From Bacteroidaceae bacterium (lineage in GTDB: Bacteria > Bacteroidota > Bacteroidia > Bacteroidales > Bacteroidaceae): a stretch of 64,000 bases of DNA. The translations under genes and the position numbers were made by a program. The stretch lies in the NCBI GenBank assembly GCA_017483605.1, contig JAFUWG010000041.1, forward strand, positions 62,001 through 126,000, read 5' to 3'. The notes beneath the pieces were generated by a model, which saw only the letters and a program-made list of their open reading frames with translations, did not search any database and had not been told where the DNA came from. This document shows positions 1 to 8,830 of the stretch, one piece after another (position 1 is the first letter of the stretch; the number at the start of each line of letters is the position of its first letter).

Positions 1-1201
1 TGCCCTTCATGATTTCCATGCCGTAGGCGAAGGAGAAAGCAATACCCTCGTGGGCAGCACGGATGAGGTGTGCCTTCTTGTGGATATTGAAGTTGATGCC
101 GTGGATGGAGGCTCCGACGTTCTCGTTCTGCAACACACGCTCAGCACCGTTGCCGAAGGGGATGACGGTGAGTCCGTCGGCACCAATGGGGGTGGTCTCT
201 GCCAAGTCGTTCATCTCTGGATAACTCATGCCCTCGGGTGCCACGGTGCGACGCATCCAAGCGTTGAGGATGCCGGTGCCGTTGATGCAGAGGAGGACAC
301 CCAGACGGGTTGCCCCACCCTCGCCGTGGTTGACATGGGCGAAGGTGTTGACACGGGAGAGTTTGTCGTAGTTGACCTCGCCGAGCACACCGTAAACAAC
401 GCCTGACGTGCCGCCTGTAGCAGCGATTTCGCCGGGCTTCATCACATTGAGGGAGAGGGCATTGTTGGGCTGGTCGCCACCTCGGTAGGAGATGGGCGTG
501 CCGACGGGGATGCCGAGTTCGTCAGCGATGGCTTGGCAGACGGTGCTCTGCACGGAGAAGGTGGGCACGATGTCGGCGATGATATCTTCGGGGAAGCCGA
601 AGAACTGCATCACGTCCTTGCTCACCTCGTTGTTCTTGAAGTCCCAGAACATACCCTCGGAGAGTCCCGAAACGGTGGTCTGCTTCTTGCCGCCCGAGAG
701 ACGCATGGCGATGTAGTCGCCCGGAAGCATGATCTTGTCAATCTTGGCGAAAAGTTCTGGCTCGTTCTCCTTCACCCACGCGAGTTTGGCTGCCGTGAAG
801 TTGCCCGGAGAGTTGAGCAGGTGCTGCAGGCACTTCTCACCACCGATGCCCTCGAATGCCTTGTTGCCGTAGGGAACGGCACGGCCGTCACACCAAATGA
901 TGGAAGGACGGAGGGGCGTGCCCTCTTTGTCCACGCAAACGAGTCCGTGCATCTGGTAAGAGATGCCGATGGCTTTCACTTCGGCAAGGCTGCCCCCTGC
1001 CTTGGCTGCCACACGTGCGGTGGCTTGTTTCAACTCATCCCACCACATCTGTGGGTCTTGCTCTGCCCAGCCTGGCTGCTTCGCCGTGATGGGGGCTTCG
1101 CTGTCGGGATATTGTGCACTTGCTACGGTCTGTCCTGTTTGAGCATCAACGAGGGACGCCTTGACAGACGATGTGCCTATGTCGTAACCTAATAAATACA
1201 T
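1..1201 (-). CDS. xylB: Xylulokinase, 3'-truncated by window edge
   Basis: FGGY-family sugar kinase that phosphorylates D-xylulose to xylulose-5-phosphate in the cytoplasm, the last step before the pentose phosphate pathway. The ATG at 1201-1199 opens with MYLLGYDIGTSSVKASLVD, the first phosphate-binding segment of the fold. Further on are QPGWAEQDPQMWW, the SYQMHGLVCVD substrate segment and WCDGRA, all typical of XylB, and then the second ATP-binding region with GGDQPNNAL and ATGGTSGVVYG. About 400 codons are present; the family is usually near 490-500, so only the C-terminal fifth is missing. It lies 29 bp downstream of the GH43 gene and is read in the same direction, so it probably closes the xylan operon: extracellular and periplasmic enzymes release xylose and this kinase commits it. 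The family call is firm; xylulose as substrate is inferred partly from context. Confidence 0.93.
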   Translation of the reverse strand, partial: MYLLGYDIGTSSVKASLVDAQTGQTVASAQYPDSEAPITAKQPGWAEQDPQMWWDELKQATARVAAKAGGSLAEVKAIGISYQMHGLVCVDKEGTPLRPSIIWCDGRAVPYGNKAFEGIGGEKCLQHLLNSPGNFTAAKLAWVKENEPELFAKIDKIMLPGDYIAMRLSGGKKQTTVSGLSEGMFWDFKNNEVSKDVMQFFGFPEDIIADIVPTFSVQSTVCQAIADELGIPVGTPISYRGGDQPNNALSLNVMKPGEIAATGGTSGVVYGVLGEVNYDKLSRVNTFAHVNHGEGGATRLGVLLCINGTGILNAWMRRTVAPEGMSYPEMNDLAETTPIGADGLTVIPFGNGAERVLQNENVGASIHGINFNIHKKAHLIRAAHEGIAFSFAYGMEIMKG

Positions 1202-1230
1202 TTCCTTTTATATTTTTACATGATACATCA

Positions 1231-2271
1231 TTACTTGTCCAGGCCTTCGATGGTCTGGATGGTGCCGTCGGCATTGTAGTGCAGTTCGCACACCTTGAGG
1301 GAGCGAAGCCACGTCTTGTCGTTGGAGGGCACACAGTCGTGGTGGAAGAGATACCACTTGCCCTTGTACTCGGCAATGGCATGGTGGGTGGTCCAACCAA
1401 CGACAGGGGTGAGGATGACACCCTGATAGGTGAAGGGACCGTAGGGGTTGTCGCCGATGGCGTAGCAAAGGAAGTGGCTGTCGCCCGTTGAGTAGGAGAA
1501 GTAGTACTTGCCCTGATACTTGTGCATCCACGAAGCCTCGAAGAAGCGGTGTGGGTCGCTCGCCTTGAGAGGCTGTCCGTCCTTGTCGAGGATGACCACG
1601 CGGCGGGGTGCCTCGGAGAACTGCAACACATCGTCGCTCATCTTCACGACAAAACTGGGCAGAGCGGGTGCATCGGGCTGAGCGAAGAGTTCGCCTTGGC
1701 GTGTGGGCTCGGAACCCAAATCAACCAGCCCGTTCTCGTCGCCATGCTTGCCGTGGATGGGAGCAAAGCCGGGTGCGAGGGGCTGCCACCACTGGAGTTG
1801 TCCGCCCCAGAGACCACCGAAGTAGGTGTAGATGCTGCCATCGTCGTCCTTGAAGACGCAGGGGTCGATGGAGAAGGAACCACGGATGGGCTGTGGCTGT
1901 GGAACGAAGGGACCTTCAGGTTTGTCGGCAACTGCCACACCGAGACGGAAGACGCCGTCGTAGCCCTTGGCTGAGAAGATGTAGTAATACTTGCCGTCTT
2001 TCTCCACCACATCGCTGTCCCACAACTGCTTTTCTGCCCAAGGCACATCGTTCACGTCGAAGATGACACCGTGGTCGGTTGCCTGACCGTTTTCCAAATC
2101 GTCAAAAGAGAGGGCATGGTAGTCCTTCATCTGGAAATGACCGCCGTCGTCGTCCTCGTCTGCACCTGCCTCCCAGTCATGGCTGGGATAGATGTAGAGT
2201 TTGCCACCGAACACATGTGCCGCAGGGTCTGCCATGTAGTCTTGTGGATAAAGATATTTCTTTCCTTCCAT
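1231..2271 (-). CDS. xynB: GH43 beta-xylosidase / alpha-L-arabinofuranosidase
   Basis: Glycoside hydrolase family 43, five-bladed propeller, 346 aa. Catalytic residues visible: general base Asp15 in YMADPAAHVF, pKa-tuning Asp136 in FSIDPCVF, general acid Glu245 in RFFEASWMH. There is no signal peptide, so it should act in the cytoplasm on xylo-oligosaccharides imported by the transporter of the same operon. I chose the ATG at 2271 (MEGKKYLYPQDY); the frame is open 14 codons further upstream, but that stretch lacks family similarity and would abut the GH10 stop. It sits 41 bp downstream of the xylanase and 29 bp before xylulokinase. The order transporter, GH10, GH43 is that of the xynDAB cluster described in Prevotella bryantii. 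Xylosidase versus arabinofuranosidase activity cannot be separated from sequence alone. Confidence 0.93.
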   Translation of the reverse strand: MEGKKYLYPQDYMADPAAHVFGGKLYIYPSHDWEAGADEDDDGGHFQMKDYHALSFDDLENGQATDHGVIFDVNDVPWAEKQLWDSDVVEKDGKYYYIFSAKGYDGVFRLGVAVADKPEGPFVPQPQPIRGSFSIDPCVFKDDDGSIYTYFGGLWGGQLQWWQPLAPGFAPIHGKHGDENGLVDLGSEPTRQGELFAQPDAPALPSFVVKMSDDVLQFSEAPRRVVILDKDGQPLKASDPHRFFEASWMHKYQGKYYFSYSTGDSHFLCYAIGDNPYGPFTYQGVILTPVVGWTTHHAIAEYKGKWYLFHHDCVPSNDKTWLRSLKVCELHYNADGTIQTIEGLDK

Positions 2272-2312
2272 ATTGATATGAGATGTTATGGGGTTAATAG
2301 ATTTTCTGCACA

Positions 2313-3500
2313 CTATTTCTTACGAGACTTCTTGGGGGCTTCCGAAACGGGGGCAACCAAGTCGATGAGTTTTCCGATGGTGCTCTTCGGCTGATTGTCG
2401 CGGCTGAACAGGGTGGCGTAGTCGGTACGGCCCTTGACGGGGAAGTCATTACGCCACGAGTTGGCATCGTTCAGACACCAGAAGCCGACACGGAGGACAT
2501 CGTCCTTGTGCTTCATTAGCATGGTGAAAAGGTCCACCCAGAAGGCATCAATCTTCTGCTGCTGTTCGGCGGAGATGCCATTCTTGTAGGGGTCCAGTTC
2601 CTCGCGATACTGGAAGCGGTCGCTGACATTGGCACCGGAGAATCCATAAGGATTGGGCAGTGCGGAAAGGTCGAGTTCGGAGAACTGTGCCTTGAGCCCC
2701 AGCGAGGCAATGGCCTGGATGGCGTGCTCATACTGCGGCACGTAGTCGGTATCTTCGAAGATGAGGTGTCCCTGCATTCCGATGGCGGTGATGGGGAGAC
2801 CCTTCTGCACGAGGGGACGGAAGAAGTTGACAACTGCATCCACCTTCTGTGCCTTGTTCATGGAGTAGTCATTATAGTAGAGTTCCACCGTGGGGTCGGC
2901 CTCATGAGCATACTGGAAAGCGAGGGGAATGAAGTCTTCACCCAAAATCTCGTAGAACTTGCTGCGACGAAGGGTGCCGTTGTCCTCGAAGGCTTCGTTG
3001 ACCACGTCCCAAGCCTCTACCCTACCCTTGAAGTGGCCAAGGATGGTGAAGATGTGTTCCTTCATACGCTTCTTGAGCACGTCGGCTGAGACCTGCTTGC
3101 CTTCGTCGTCGGTGAAGAACCAAGGGGCACACTGGGAGTGCCAGATGAGACAGTGCCCCACCACGTGGCATCCGTTGGCAAGGGCTTTATCGACAAACTG
3201 GTCGGCAAGGGTGAAGTCATACACGCCCTCCTTGGGATGCACCACTTCGCACTTCATACAATTCTCGGCAACAAGCCAGTTGAAGTGCTGGACGATGATG
3301 GGGAAATTGGCGGTCTGGTCGGCACTCACCGCACCCGTCACGTCATGTTCGTTGCGGATTTCTTTCTCCGCCTTCACCTCCCACTGGTTGACACTCATGC
3401 CCATACGCCAATAGTCGCGGAAGGCATCCTTCAAGCCCTGTGCCGAGGCGGTACTGCCCATCAACAGGGCCATCGCTAATAAAACCAAGAGTTGCTTCAT
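2313..3500 (-). CDS. xynA: GH10 endo-1,4-beta-xylanase, exported
   Basis: Glycoside hydrolase family 10 (beta/alpha)8 barrel, 395 aa. It cleaves internal beta-1,4 bonds of xylan. Signal peptide at residues 1-20 (MKQLLVLLAMALLMGSTASA), followed directly by the catalytic domain. The acid/base Glu169 is in AWDVVNEAFED and the nucleophile Glu275 in AQFSELDLSALP; CLIWHSQ (about 117-123) is the usual subsite strand. No carbohydrate-binding module is present. The C-terminus ends in a very basic KKSRKK tail. It starts 4 bp after the transporter stop, so the two are surely co-transcribed. No lipobox is present, which suggests a periplasmic or secreted enzyme rather than a surface lipoprotein; in the related P. 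bryantii system the enzyme works on oligosaccharides entering the periplasm. Confidence 0.96.
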   Translation of the reverse strand: MKQLLVLLAMALLMGSTASAQGLKDAFRDYWRMGMSVNQWEVKAEKEIRNEHDVTGAVSADQTANFPIIVQHFNWLVAENCMKCEVVHPKEGVYDFTLADQFVDKALANGCHVVGHCLIWHSQCAPWFFTDDEGKQVSADVLKKRMKEHIFTILGHFKGRVEAWDVVNEAFEDNGTLRRSKFYEILGEDFIPLAFQYAHEADPTVELYYNDYSMNKAQKVDAVVNFFRPLVQKGLPITAIGMQGHLIFEDTDYVPQYEHAIQAIASLGLKAQFSELDLSALPNPYGFSGANVSDRFQYREELDPYKNGISAEQQQKIDAFWVDLFTMLMKHKDDVLRVGFWCLNDANSWRNDFPVKGRTDYATLFSRDNQPKSTIGKLIDLVAPVSEAPKKSRKK

Positions 3501-3504
3501 AGGG

Positions 3505-4911
3505 TTATGCTTTGGAACGTGCTTCGATTTCCTTATTCATTTCGTCAAGTTTCTCGTCTGTGAGCGGATAGCGATAAACCAGCAAGCCTACAACAATAAG
3601 CAGGATTGCAGGAATGATGCAAGTGAACCACAGAATGGCATTTTGTGCAATGGCTGAGTAATTCGCCAGATTCGTATAATAGGCGTTGACTGGTGCGCTG
3701 ATAAATGATGCAAGGAACACCACAACAAAGATGCTGAGCATCAGTTGAAGGCACTTGTTGGCTTTGAACTCAGCAAACATCTCACCGTATGTAACTGGTT
3801 TTTCTGGTGTGGTCGCAATTCTCTCCTTACAGCCCGTGAAGCAAAGAAACAAAAGGAAAAAACCGATGACGGCAAAAACACATGTAACCGTAAACCACGC
3901 ATTCGGCTCTATCGGCAAAGCAGATTCCTCACTCGCCAAGTCAAAGCCTATCATTCCCATCACCAATGGAGTGATCCATCCGGCGATGGAGAAACCTGCC
4001 TTGAATGCGACACCTGCAAGTGCGTTCACGGTGGCTGCCGGCCTATTTCCTGTACGATATTCTGCCTCTGTGATAATCTCGGGGACAAGTGCCCACATCA
4101 GAGAACCGACAAGAAGCCCTACTCCTGTCATCACCTTTGCAATCTGAACGAGGGTATTGCAACTCCCAACATCAAAGAATTTGCCGATGGTGTACAAGAT
4201 GACAAAGCCGATAAAGCCGATGGAAAGAAGCGTGTAATAAAGCCCCTTCTTGCCCAGCCATTTCTTCAAGATGGGCAGCGAAGGCAAAATGATGAAAGCG
4301 GGAATCGTGCCGATGGCCATGAATGTTGCCTGATTCCAGTTGATGACCGTGTGAGCAACGATGGCGAGTCCGATAGGGAAGCCTGCCTGAACAATAATCT
4401 GACCGATATTGGCACAAACCATTCGGGTAGATGTCAACTTCAGCACTTCATCATTGTCACGAGTCATGCTTGCCATGATGGAGCCGTATGGTATATTTAC
4501 GACAGAATAGATCATGCTCAGCAATGTATAACTGGCCGTCGCATAAATCATCTTCATGCTCATGGACCATGTGGCCGCCTGAGGAAGCATCAACAAGCAG
4601 GCTGCAACCGTAAGAGGAATACCGCCATAAAGAAGGTAAGAACGGTACTTGCCCAATTTAGGATTGCGATTATCAATATAGCGTCCCACGACAGGACTCC
4701 AAAAGCAATCGATAAGTCGAACCGTGAGAATCAGTCCGCTGACAAAGGCCGGATTGATTTTTAAGACGGTGGTCAGATACAGCATGAGGTAACATGCCAC
4801 TGTTTGGAAGATGAGGTTCTGTGCCAAGTCGCCAGAACCATAGCCGATGCGTTGCAGCCAGTTGAGTTTGTAGAAGCCCTTGGCTTCTTGAGTAGTTGCT
4901 TCTGTTGCCAT
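3505..4911 (-). CDS. xynD: GPH-family xyloside/oligosaccharide cation symporter
   Basis: Glycoside-pentoside-hexuronide:cation symporter of the major facilitator fold, 468 aa with about 12 hydrophobic segments. The N-terminus (GYGSGDLAQNLIFQ) and the cytoplasmic loop GRYIDNRNPKLGKYRSYLL are characteristic of the family. The start at 4911 (MATEATTQEAKGFYKLNWLQ) was preferred: the open frame runs 54 codons further upstream through a region that carries promoter-like sequence and has no membrane similarity. First gene of the leftward operon with GH10, GH43 and xylulokinase, so the likely substrates are xylose, xylobiose or short xylo-oligosaccharides. Family sure, substrate inferred from context and from the equivalent gene in the P. 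bryantii xynDAB cluster. Confidence 0.9.
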   Translation of the reverse strand: MATEATTQEAKGFYKLNWLQRIGYGSGDLAQNLIFQTVACYLMLYLTTVLKINPAFVSGLILTVRLIDCFWSPVVGRYIDNRNPKLGKYRSYLLYGGIPLTVAACLLMLPQAATWSMSMKMIYATASYTLLSMIYSVVNIPYGSIMASMTRDNDEVLKLTSTRMVCANIGQIIVQAGFPIGLAIVAHTVINWNQATFMAIGTIPAFIILPSLPILKKWLGKKGLYYTLLSIGFIGFVILYTIGKFFDVGSCNTLVQIAKVMTGVGLLVGSLMWALVPEIITEAEYRTGNRPAATVNALAGVAFKAGFSIAGWITPLVMGMIGFDLASEESALPIEPNAWFTVTCVFAVIGFFLLFLCFTGCKERIATTPEKPVTYGEMFAEFKANKCLQLMLSIFVVVFLASFISAPVNAYYTNLANYSAIAQNAILWFTCIIPAILLIVVGLLVYRYPLTDEKLDEMNKEIEARSKA

Positions 4912-4974
4912 TGAGATATTAGGTTTTTGATTTTTACGATTGTTGTAATCCGTTGGGACAATGGTTTTTCGGTG

Positions 4975-4982
4975 CAAAATTA
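4975..4982 (-). promoter_or_regulatory. Candidate -7 box of the xylan operon
   Basis: On the minus strand TAATTTTG matches the Bacteroidota -7 consensus TAnnTTTG, 63 bp before the transporter start. A clean TTTG -33 box is not present at the usual 19-21 bp; CTTTA at about 18 bp is the nearest. The remainder of the 268-bp gap 4912-5179 holds no gene that I can see. Confidence 0.35.
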
Positions 4983-5179
4983 ACAAAAAAATCCTTTTTA
5001 TAAAGATGTTATTTGTAACAAAGATTTTCAAACTTGTTTCCAAGTGACGATTCGCAAAATCTCTGCAGGACAAAAAAACTGAAAATTGTCCATTCCATCG
5101 GACAACTTCCAGTTTTTAGCCACTCTGAAAAAGGTTTGTCCACCAAAGACTCACTCAGAGAAATGATAACTGCGGCGTG

Positions 5180-6754
5180 CTATGACAGCAGGAAATAAAC
5201 GGCGACGTTTCTGCCAAAGGCTTCTTCCAATTTATCCAGCAGAGCACTGCCAAAATAGTGGGTGAACGCCTCATGGAAAGCACGGGTTGGAACCGCGATT
5301 GTGACGATGTCTTGCTCTACCTTATACAACTCTATCTCTGGCAGCCAATTCTCTATGCCCTGCATCTCGGACAAACTATCTTTGACTTGCTGGAACACCT
5401 TGCGGTCTGCCTCGGTGAACAGTTGAGAGACCGTCGTTTCGAGTTCCTTCACTACCCCACTCTCGCCTTCCTCGGCATGAACATACGAAGGCTGCTGATG
5501 GGCAGCCACGCTTTGTGCCACCTGCTGTTCCATCATGCGACGCTTGTCCTCGATGCGTGTCTGAAGGAAGTCGGTGAAGGCACGGTTGCAGTAACTTCGC
5601 TTGCTATCCTTGATTTGCACTTTCTTTGACTCAATCAGGTCTTTCAACTCATCCATCTTGCGGACAAACGGCTGGCGGTCGTCGGGGGTGAGCGAGGTGA
5701 TGATGCGTCGCACTTGTGCGGGCGACTGGTCAAACTCGGCTTGCAGGCGACGTTCTATCTCAATGGTCTCCCGTGCTGAAGTCTTGTCGTTCTTGATGCC
5801 CTGGCCGACCTCTGACAGATGGAAGTCAAAGTGAATTTTGTCGGGATTCTTCTGCCGCTTGCTGGTCTCGTAGATGGCGGTGTACTCAAAGTAGAAGTCG
5901 CTGATATTGTTCTCCGCCATCTCCTTGAGGGTGTTCTCGGAGGGACGCAGCACACGCTTCACAAAGTCGCAATAGTGCGGATACTGAATGATGCGTTCCT
6001 TGGTCTTGGCATCCACTTCGTTGTCGTTGAATCCAATGTCGTGACGGAATTTCCAATAGTCGATGGTCAAGCCCCCTGGGATGTACTTGAAGTTGGACAG
6101 GTAAAGGTAGATGCGTTTGGGGAACTTTTCGGAAATCATCAGGGCAGTATCGTCGATGAAATCGTAGATTCTTCCATCGTTGGGGAAGAGAACGTTAACC
6201 ACCTCCTTGCTCATGATGACCGTAAAAACAGGCGAACGGTTTTTATACTTGTAAGTCTGCCGTCCCGTCTGAGGGTCGATGACGATGTCCACATTCTCCG
6301 AACCGATGTCGAAGAAAGACTTGCGTATCATGATTTCTGTGCCGTCTTCCTTTTTGGCAGGCACCCACACCTTGGCATCGGCAATGGTACACACCGCCTT
6401 GAATGCCTGGTTATAGTGCGGCGTGTCCACACCCAACTCCTTCAAGTGGATGTCAAACGCCAAGTCACCATCCCGCAGGTAGTTCTTCTGCACCCCCTCG
6501 TTGTCGAAGATGCTGAGTTGAACCGGCTTCTGTCGGAACTGCCCATCCCGCTGGTCCTTGATGGCCCCACGCAATTTTCGCAGCACGGCGATGACCACAT
6601 TCTGCTGAAACGCCGTCGCCTCATAGCCGTTCACCGCCAATGCTAACGGCTGATAGAGCAGGTTGTCTTTAGTGAGGATAATGTCCTCACGCTTCTGCTT
6701 CTTTGTTTTACGAGCAGTCGGCTTTCCCGCTGCCTCGTTTTCCTTGTTTGTCAT
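5180..6754 (-). CDS. Plasmid-type replication initiator protein
   Basis: Replication initiator of 524 aa that should bind the iteron array immediately upstream and open the origin. After a basic N-terminus (about 1-30) comes TKDNLLYQPLALAVNGYEATAFQQNVV, and then a winged-helix region typical of Rep_3/RepB-like initiators (IYLYLSNFKYIPGGLTIDYWKFRHDIGF). A Lys/Arg-rich linker lies near 330-420. The last 80 residues (about 444-524), with WLPEIELYKVEQDIVTIAVP and HYFGSALLDKLEEAFG, resemble domain I of the chromosomal initiator DnaA, which recruits helicase and DnaA partners. That second similarity is by eye. Its gene is separated by only 24 bp from the first iteron, so autoregulation through iteron binding is plausible. 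Initiator role well supported; replicon type (chromid or integrated plasmid) inferred. Confidence 0.85.
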   Translation of the reverse strand: MTNKENEAAGKPTARKTKKQKREDIILTKDNLLYQPLALAVNGYEATAFQQNVVIAVLRKLRGAIKDQRDGQFRQKPVQLSIFDNEGVQKNYLRDGDLAFDIHLKELGVDTPHYNQAFKAVCTIADAKVWVPAKKEDGTEIMIRKSFFDIGSENVDIVIDPQTGRQTYKYKNRSPVFTVIMSKEVVNVLFPNDGRIYDFIDDTALMISEKFPKRIYLYLSNFKYIPGGLTIDYWKFRHDIGFNDNEVDAKTKERIIQYPHYCDFVKRVLRPSENTLKEMAENNISDFYFEYTAIYETSKRQKNPDKIHFDFHLSEVGQGIKNDKTSARETIEIERRLQAEFDQSPAQVRRIITSLTPDDRQPFVRKMDELKDLIESKKVQIKDSKRSYCNRAFTDFLQTRIEDKRRMMEQQVAQSVAAHQQPSYVHAEEGESGVVKELETTVSQLFTEADRKVFQQVKDSLSEMQGIENWLPEIELYKVEQDIVTIAVPTRAFHEAFTHYFGSALLDKLEEAFGRNVAVYFLLS

Positions 6755-6778
6755 ATATAATATATATGTATAGGTTTC

Positions 6779-7219
6779 TAACTAATTTGTCCGACGAAAG
6801 ATGCCGAATGACCACTCAGAAATTCTCCCCTACTAACTAATCTGTCCGACGAACACGTCTTTTACCGAAGAAACAAATCTGTCTGACGAAATGCCGCAAC
6901 ATCATCCGTACTAACGAACTTGTCCGACGAACCCTGTAACTAATTTGTCCGACGACAGAGGGTTTACAAGCATTCTTGCCCAAGTAACTAATCCGTCCGA
7001 CGAGTACGTCTTTCCCTTCATGCTCAAAGTAACTAATCTGTCCTATGAGATTGATTTTTAACCGATTCGTCCGACGAACTTAACCAATCTGTCGGATAGA
7101 AGGCGGCCTTGTAACCAATTTGTCGGACGAAACTAACTGATTTGACCGACGAGTGTAACTAATTTGTCTGACGACCTGTAACTAATCTGTCCGACAGGAG
7201 TAACCATTTTGTCCGACGA
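6779..7219 (+). repeat. Iteron array, 14 direct copies of a 19-mer
   Basis: Fourteen copies of consensus TAACTAATTTGTCCGACGA on the plus strand start at 6779, 6834, 6871, 6912, 6937, 6985, 7030, 7059, 7081, 7112, 7134, 7156, 7179 and 7201. Exact or near-exact copies: 6779, 6834, 6937, 6985, 7156, 7179. More degenerate copies: 6871, 7030, 7059, 7081, 7134. Spacing is irregular on the left (25-55 bp) and about 22 bp on the right, i.e. roughly two helical turns. Position right upstream of the initiator gene identifies them as initiator binding sites of an iteron-type origin. Confidence 0.92.
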
Positions 7220-7427
7220 GTAAATGTTCTTTCGGCAGAAAATCAGAGAGTTACGCAATGCCATATATATCATACTTTTTAAAGACTCTATAGAAATAAA
7301 GAAATCGATTCGACTCATTTTTTCTTTTTTAAGAACCATTTGTATGACTCATATAGGCTAATTTGCTGCTTTTCATCAGATAGGGAGCCGTCAAATCTTC
7401 TTTGCAGCCGTAGGTTTCGCAGATTTT

Positions 7428-7445
7428 TCATCGGACAAATTAGTA
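7428..7445 (-). repeat. Inverted outlying iteron copy
   Basis: Minus strand reads TACTAATTTGTCCGATGA, an 18-nt match to the iteron consensus in opposite orientation, 208 bp beyond the array. Between it and the array lies an A/T-rich stretch (about 7255-7345) that could be the DNA-unwinding element; otherwise I see no gene in 7220-7520. Confidence 0.6.
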
Positions 7446-7520
7446 TGAACGTACTCTAATGTATTCTAACGTCTCGTATTGTACTGAAGGGTGCATTGCG
7501 AGCAGACATTTTTTCTGTTG

Positions 7521-7868
7521 TCAGTATGACTGCTCTACCCTACTCTTCAACTCGTCGTAATGCTTCGCCAGATATTCCTGCACAGCATCATAGACAATGT
7601 CTTCCACCGTGGTCTTTTCGCCGATGATGCTCTTCCAGTTCTTGATTTCGTTGATGCGGACGGTCGTCATGCGGTCGAAGTGGATGCACTTCTGGTCGGG
7701 ACGTTCCTTTTTGCGGTCAAACACTTTTACCTCCTTCTTCACGGGATGCGTTTCGATGGGGGCAAGGGTTTCGAGGATAGAAGGGGCACTTGCCTTCTCC
7801 GCCTCGATTCTCTCGTCAAACTCCTGCATGGACTTGCCGAGGTCAATGGTCTTTCTTTTTACTGCCAT
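7521..7868 (-). CDS. Small putative centromere-binding partition protein
   Basis: 115 aa, basic, rich in Lys/Glu in its first 65 residues and with a C-terminal segment MTTVRINEIKNWKSIIGE followed by a helix (TTVEDIVYDAVQEYLAKHY) that looks like a ribbon-helix-helix or similar short DNA-binding fold. It is encoded 132 bp downstream of parA in the same orientation, the usual place of the ParB/ParG-type partner of a plasmid ParA. The likely role is binding the A/T repeats around parA and stimulating the ParA ATPase. I do not recognise a precise family; the partition role rests on gene order and size. Confidence 0.6.
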   Translation of the reverse strand: MAVKRKTIDLGKSMQEFDERIEAEKASAPSILETLAPIETHPVKKEVKVFDRKKERPDQKCIHFDRMTTVRINEIKNWKSIIGEKTTVEDIVYDAVQEYLAKHYDELKSRVEQSY

Positions 7869-7884
7869 TTTCTTTGAAAGATAT

Positions 7885-7904
7885 TTTTATAGTTTTCTAT
7901 AAAA
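7885..7904. repeat. TTTTATAG / CTATAAAA inverted repeat
   Basis: TTTTATAG-TTTT-CTATAAAA is a perfect 8-bp inverted repeat between parA and its partner gene. Further half-sites follow at 7961-7980 (ATAGTTTTATAG, then GAACTAT) and 7985-7994. The same motif recurs upstream of parA at 8831-9086. Candidate centromere or operator. Confidence 0.45.
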
Positions 7905-8000
7905 CAATGTTCCGATAAAGTTAGGATACAAGTTTCCGTGCTTTATATGAAACCATTTGGATAGTTTTATAGCGAACTATGTTGTTAGTTTTATCGATTG

Positions 8001-8777
8001 TTATTTCTTCGCTGTGGACTTTCGTTTGATGCCCGTAATCTCTCTCGCCAACTGCATATAGTCCTCAGCACCAATCGCTTGCGGGTTGTAGTCGAAGATG
8101 GTTTGGTGCTGGGCAGGAGTCTTGGAGAGGTCGGTGTTGCGGCGAATGCGGGCATTGAACACCTTGCCTGGATACTTCTGGTGCATTTGAGCCGCAGCCA
8201 TCTTGTGCAGGGTCAGGTGACCGTCGTAGCGGGTGAGCAGATAGCCCTCAATCTCCAGTTCGGGATTGATATACTCTTTCACCTCCTTGTACTTGTCGGT
8301 AATCATTTTCATGCCTTGCAGCGAATAGACCTCGCAGTCGATGGGGACGAGCAGAGAGTCGCTTGCCGACATGGCGTTGATGTTCAGGATGCCGCCGTTG
8401 GGTGGGCAGTCAATCAAGATGTAGTCGTAGAGGTCGGTGTAGGGGCGGATGATTCTCTTCAGAATCTCCTCTTTCCTCAGTCGGTTCACCAGTTGTTCAC
8501 CCACCGTTTCCAGTTGGATGCTGGCAGGCACGAAGTCGAAGCCGTCCTTGTACTCGTAGATGGGGAGTTCCACGTCCTCTTTAGCGGTCAGGGAATCGTA
8601 GATGGTCTCACCGTCACCCACCTCGAAATTGAGCGTGTAGGTGGTGTTGCATTGGAAATCGAGGTCAATCAGAAGGACTTTTTTCTTCAAGAGGTTCAAG
8701 GCAGCCCCCAGATTGATGGCTGTGGTTGTCTTGCCCACCCCACCCTTGAAGTTCAAGATTGCAATTGTTTTTGCCAT
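8001..8777 (-). CDS. parA: ParA-type partition ATPase
   Basis: ATPase of the ParA/Soj/MinD family, 258 aa, that segregates replicated DNA by forming ATP-dependent gradients on the nucleoid. The deviant Walker A motif KGGVGKTTT is at residues 11-19, switch I-like DLDFQCNTT at about 38-46, and Walker B LIDCPPNGG at about 120-128. Length and the absence of an N-terminal helix-turn-helix extension fit the small, non-autoregulating class of ParA. It is followed by the 115-aa partner and lies 1.2 kb from the iterons, completing a replication-partition module. A minus-strand TATATTTG at 8818-8811 is a plausible -7 box. Confidence 0.93.
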   Translation of the reverse strand: MAKTIAILNFKGGVGKTTTAINLGAALNLLKKKVLLIDLDFQCNTTYTLNFEVGDGETIYDSLTAKEDVELPIYEYKDGFDFVPASIQLETVGEQLVNRLRKEEILKRIIRPYTDLYDYILIDCPPNGGILNINAMSASDSLLVPIDCEVYSLQGMKMITDKYKEVKEYINPELEIEGYLLTRYDGHLTLHKMAAAQMHQKYPGKVFNARIRRNTDLSKTPAQHQTIFDYNPQAIGAEDYMQLAREITGIKRKSTAKK

Positions 8778-8830
8778 GTTCTGTCAATTAGGTTTTATTT
8801 TTTCTCGTGGCAAATATAGAGCAAATTTTA

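Noticed and set aside
3745-4764. A 339-codon plus-strand frame in the xylan transporter gene
   Set aside because: Shadow of the transporter; Cys/His-rich nonsense composition.
6779-7219. CRISPR array
   Set aside because: The repeats are 19 bp, degenerate, with spacings down to 2-3 bp and no cas genes; they fit iterons.
7133-7339. A 68-codon minus-strand frame across the iterons (repeats of LVTLVGQIS type)
   Set aside because: Its repeats are only the translated iterons; no start context and no similarity.
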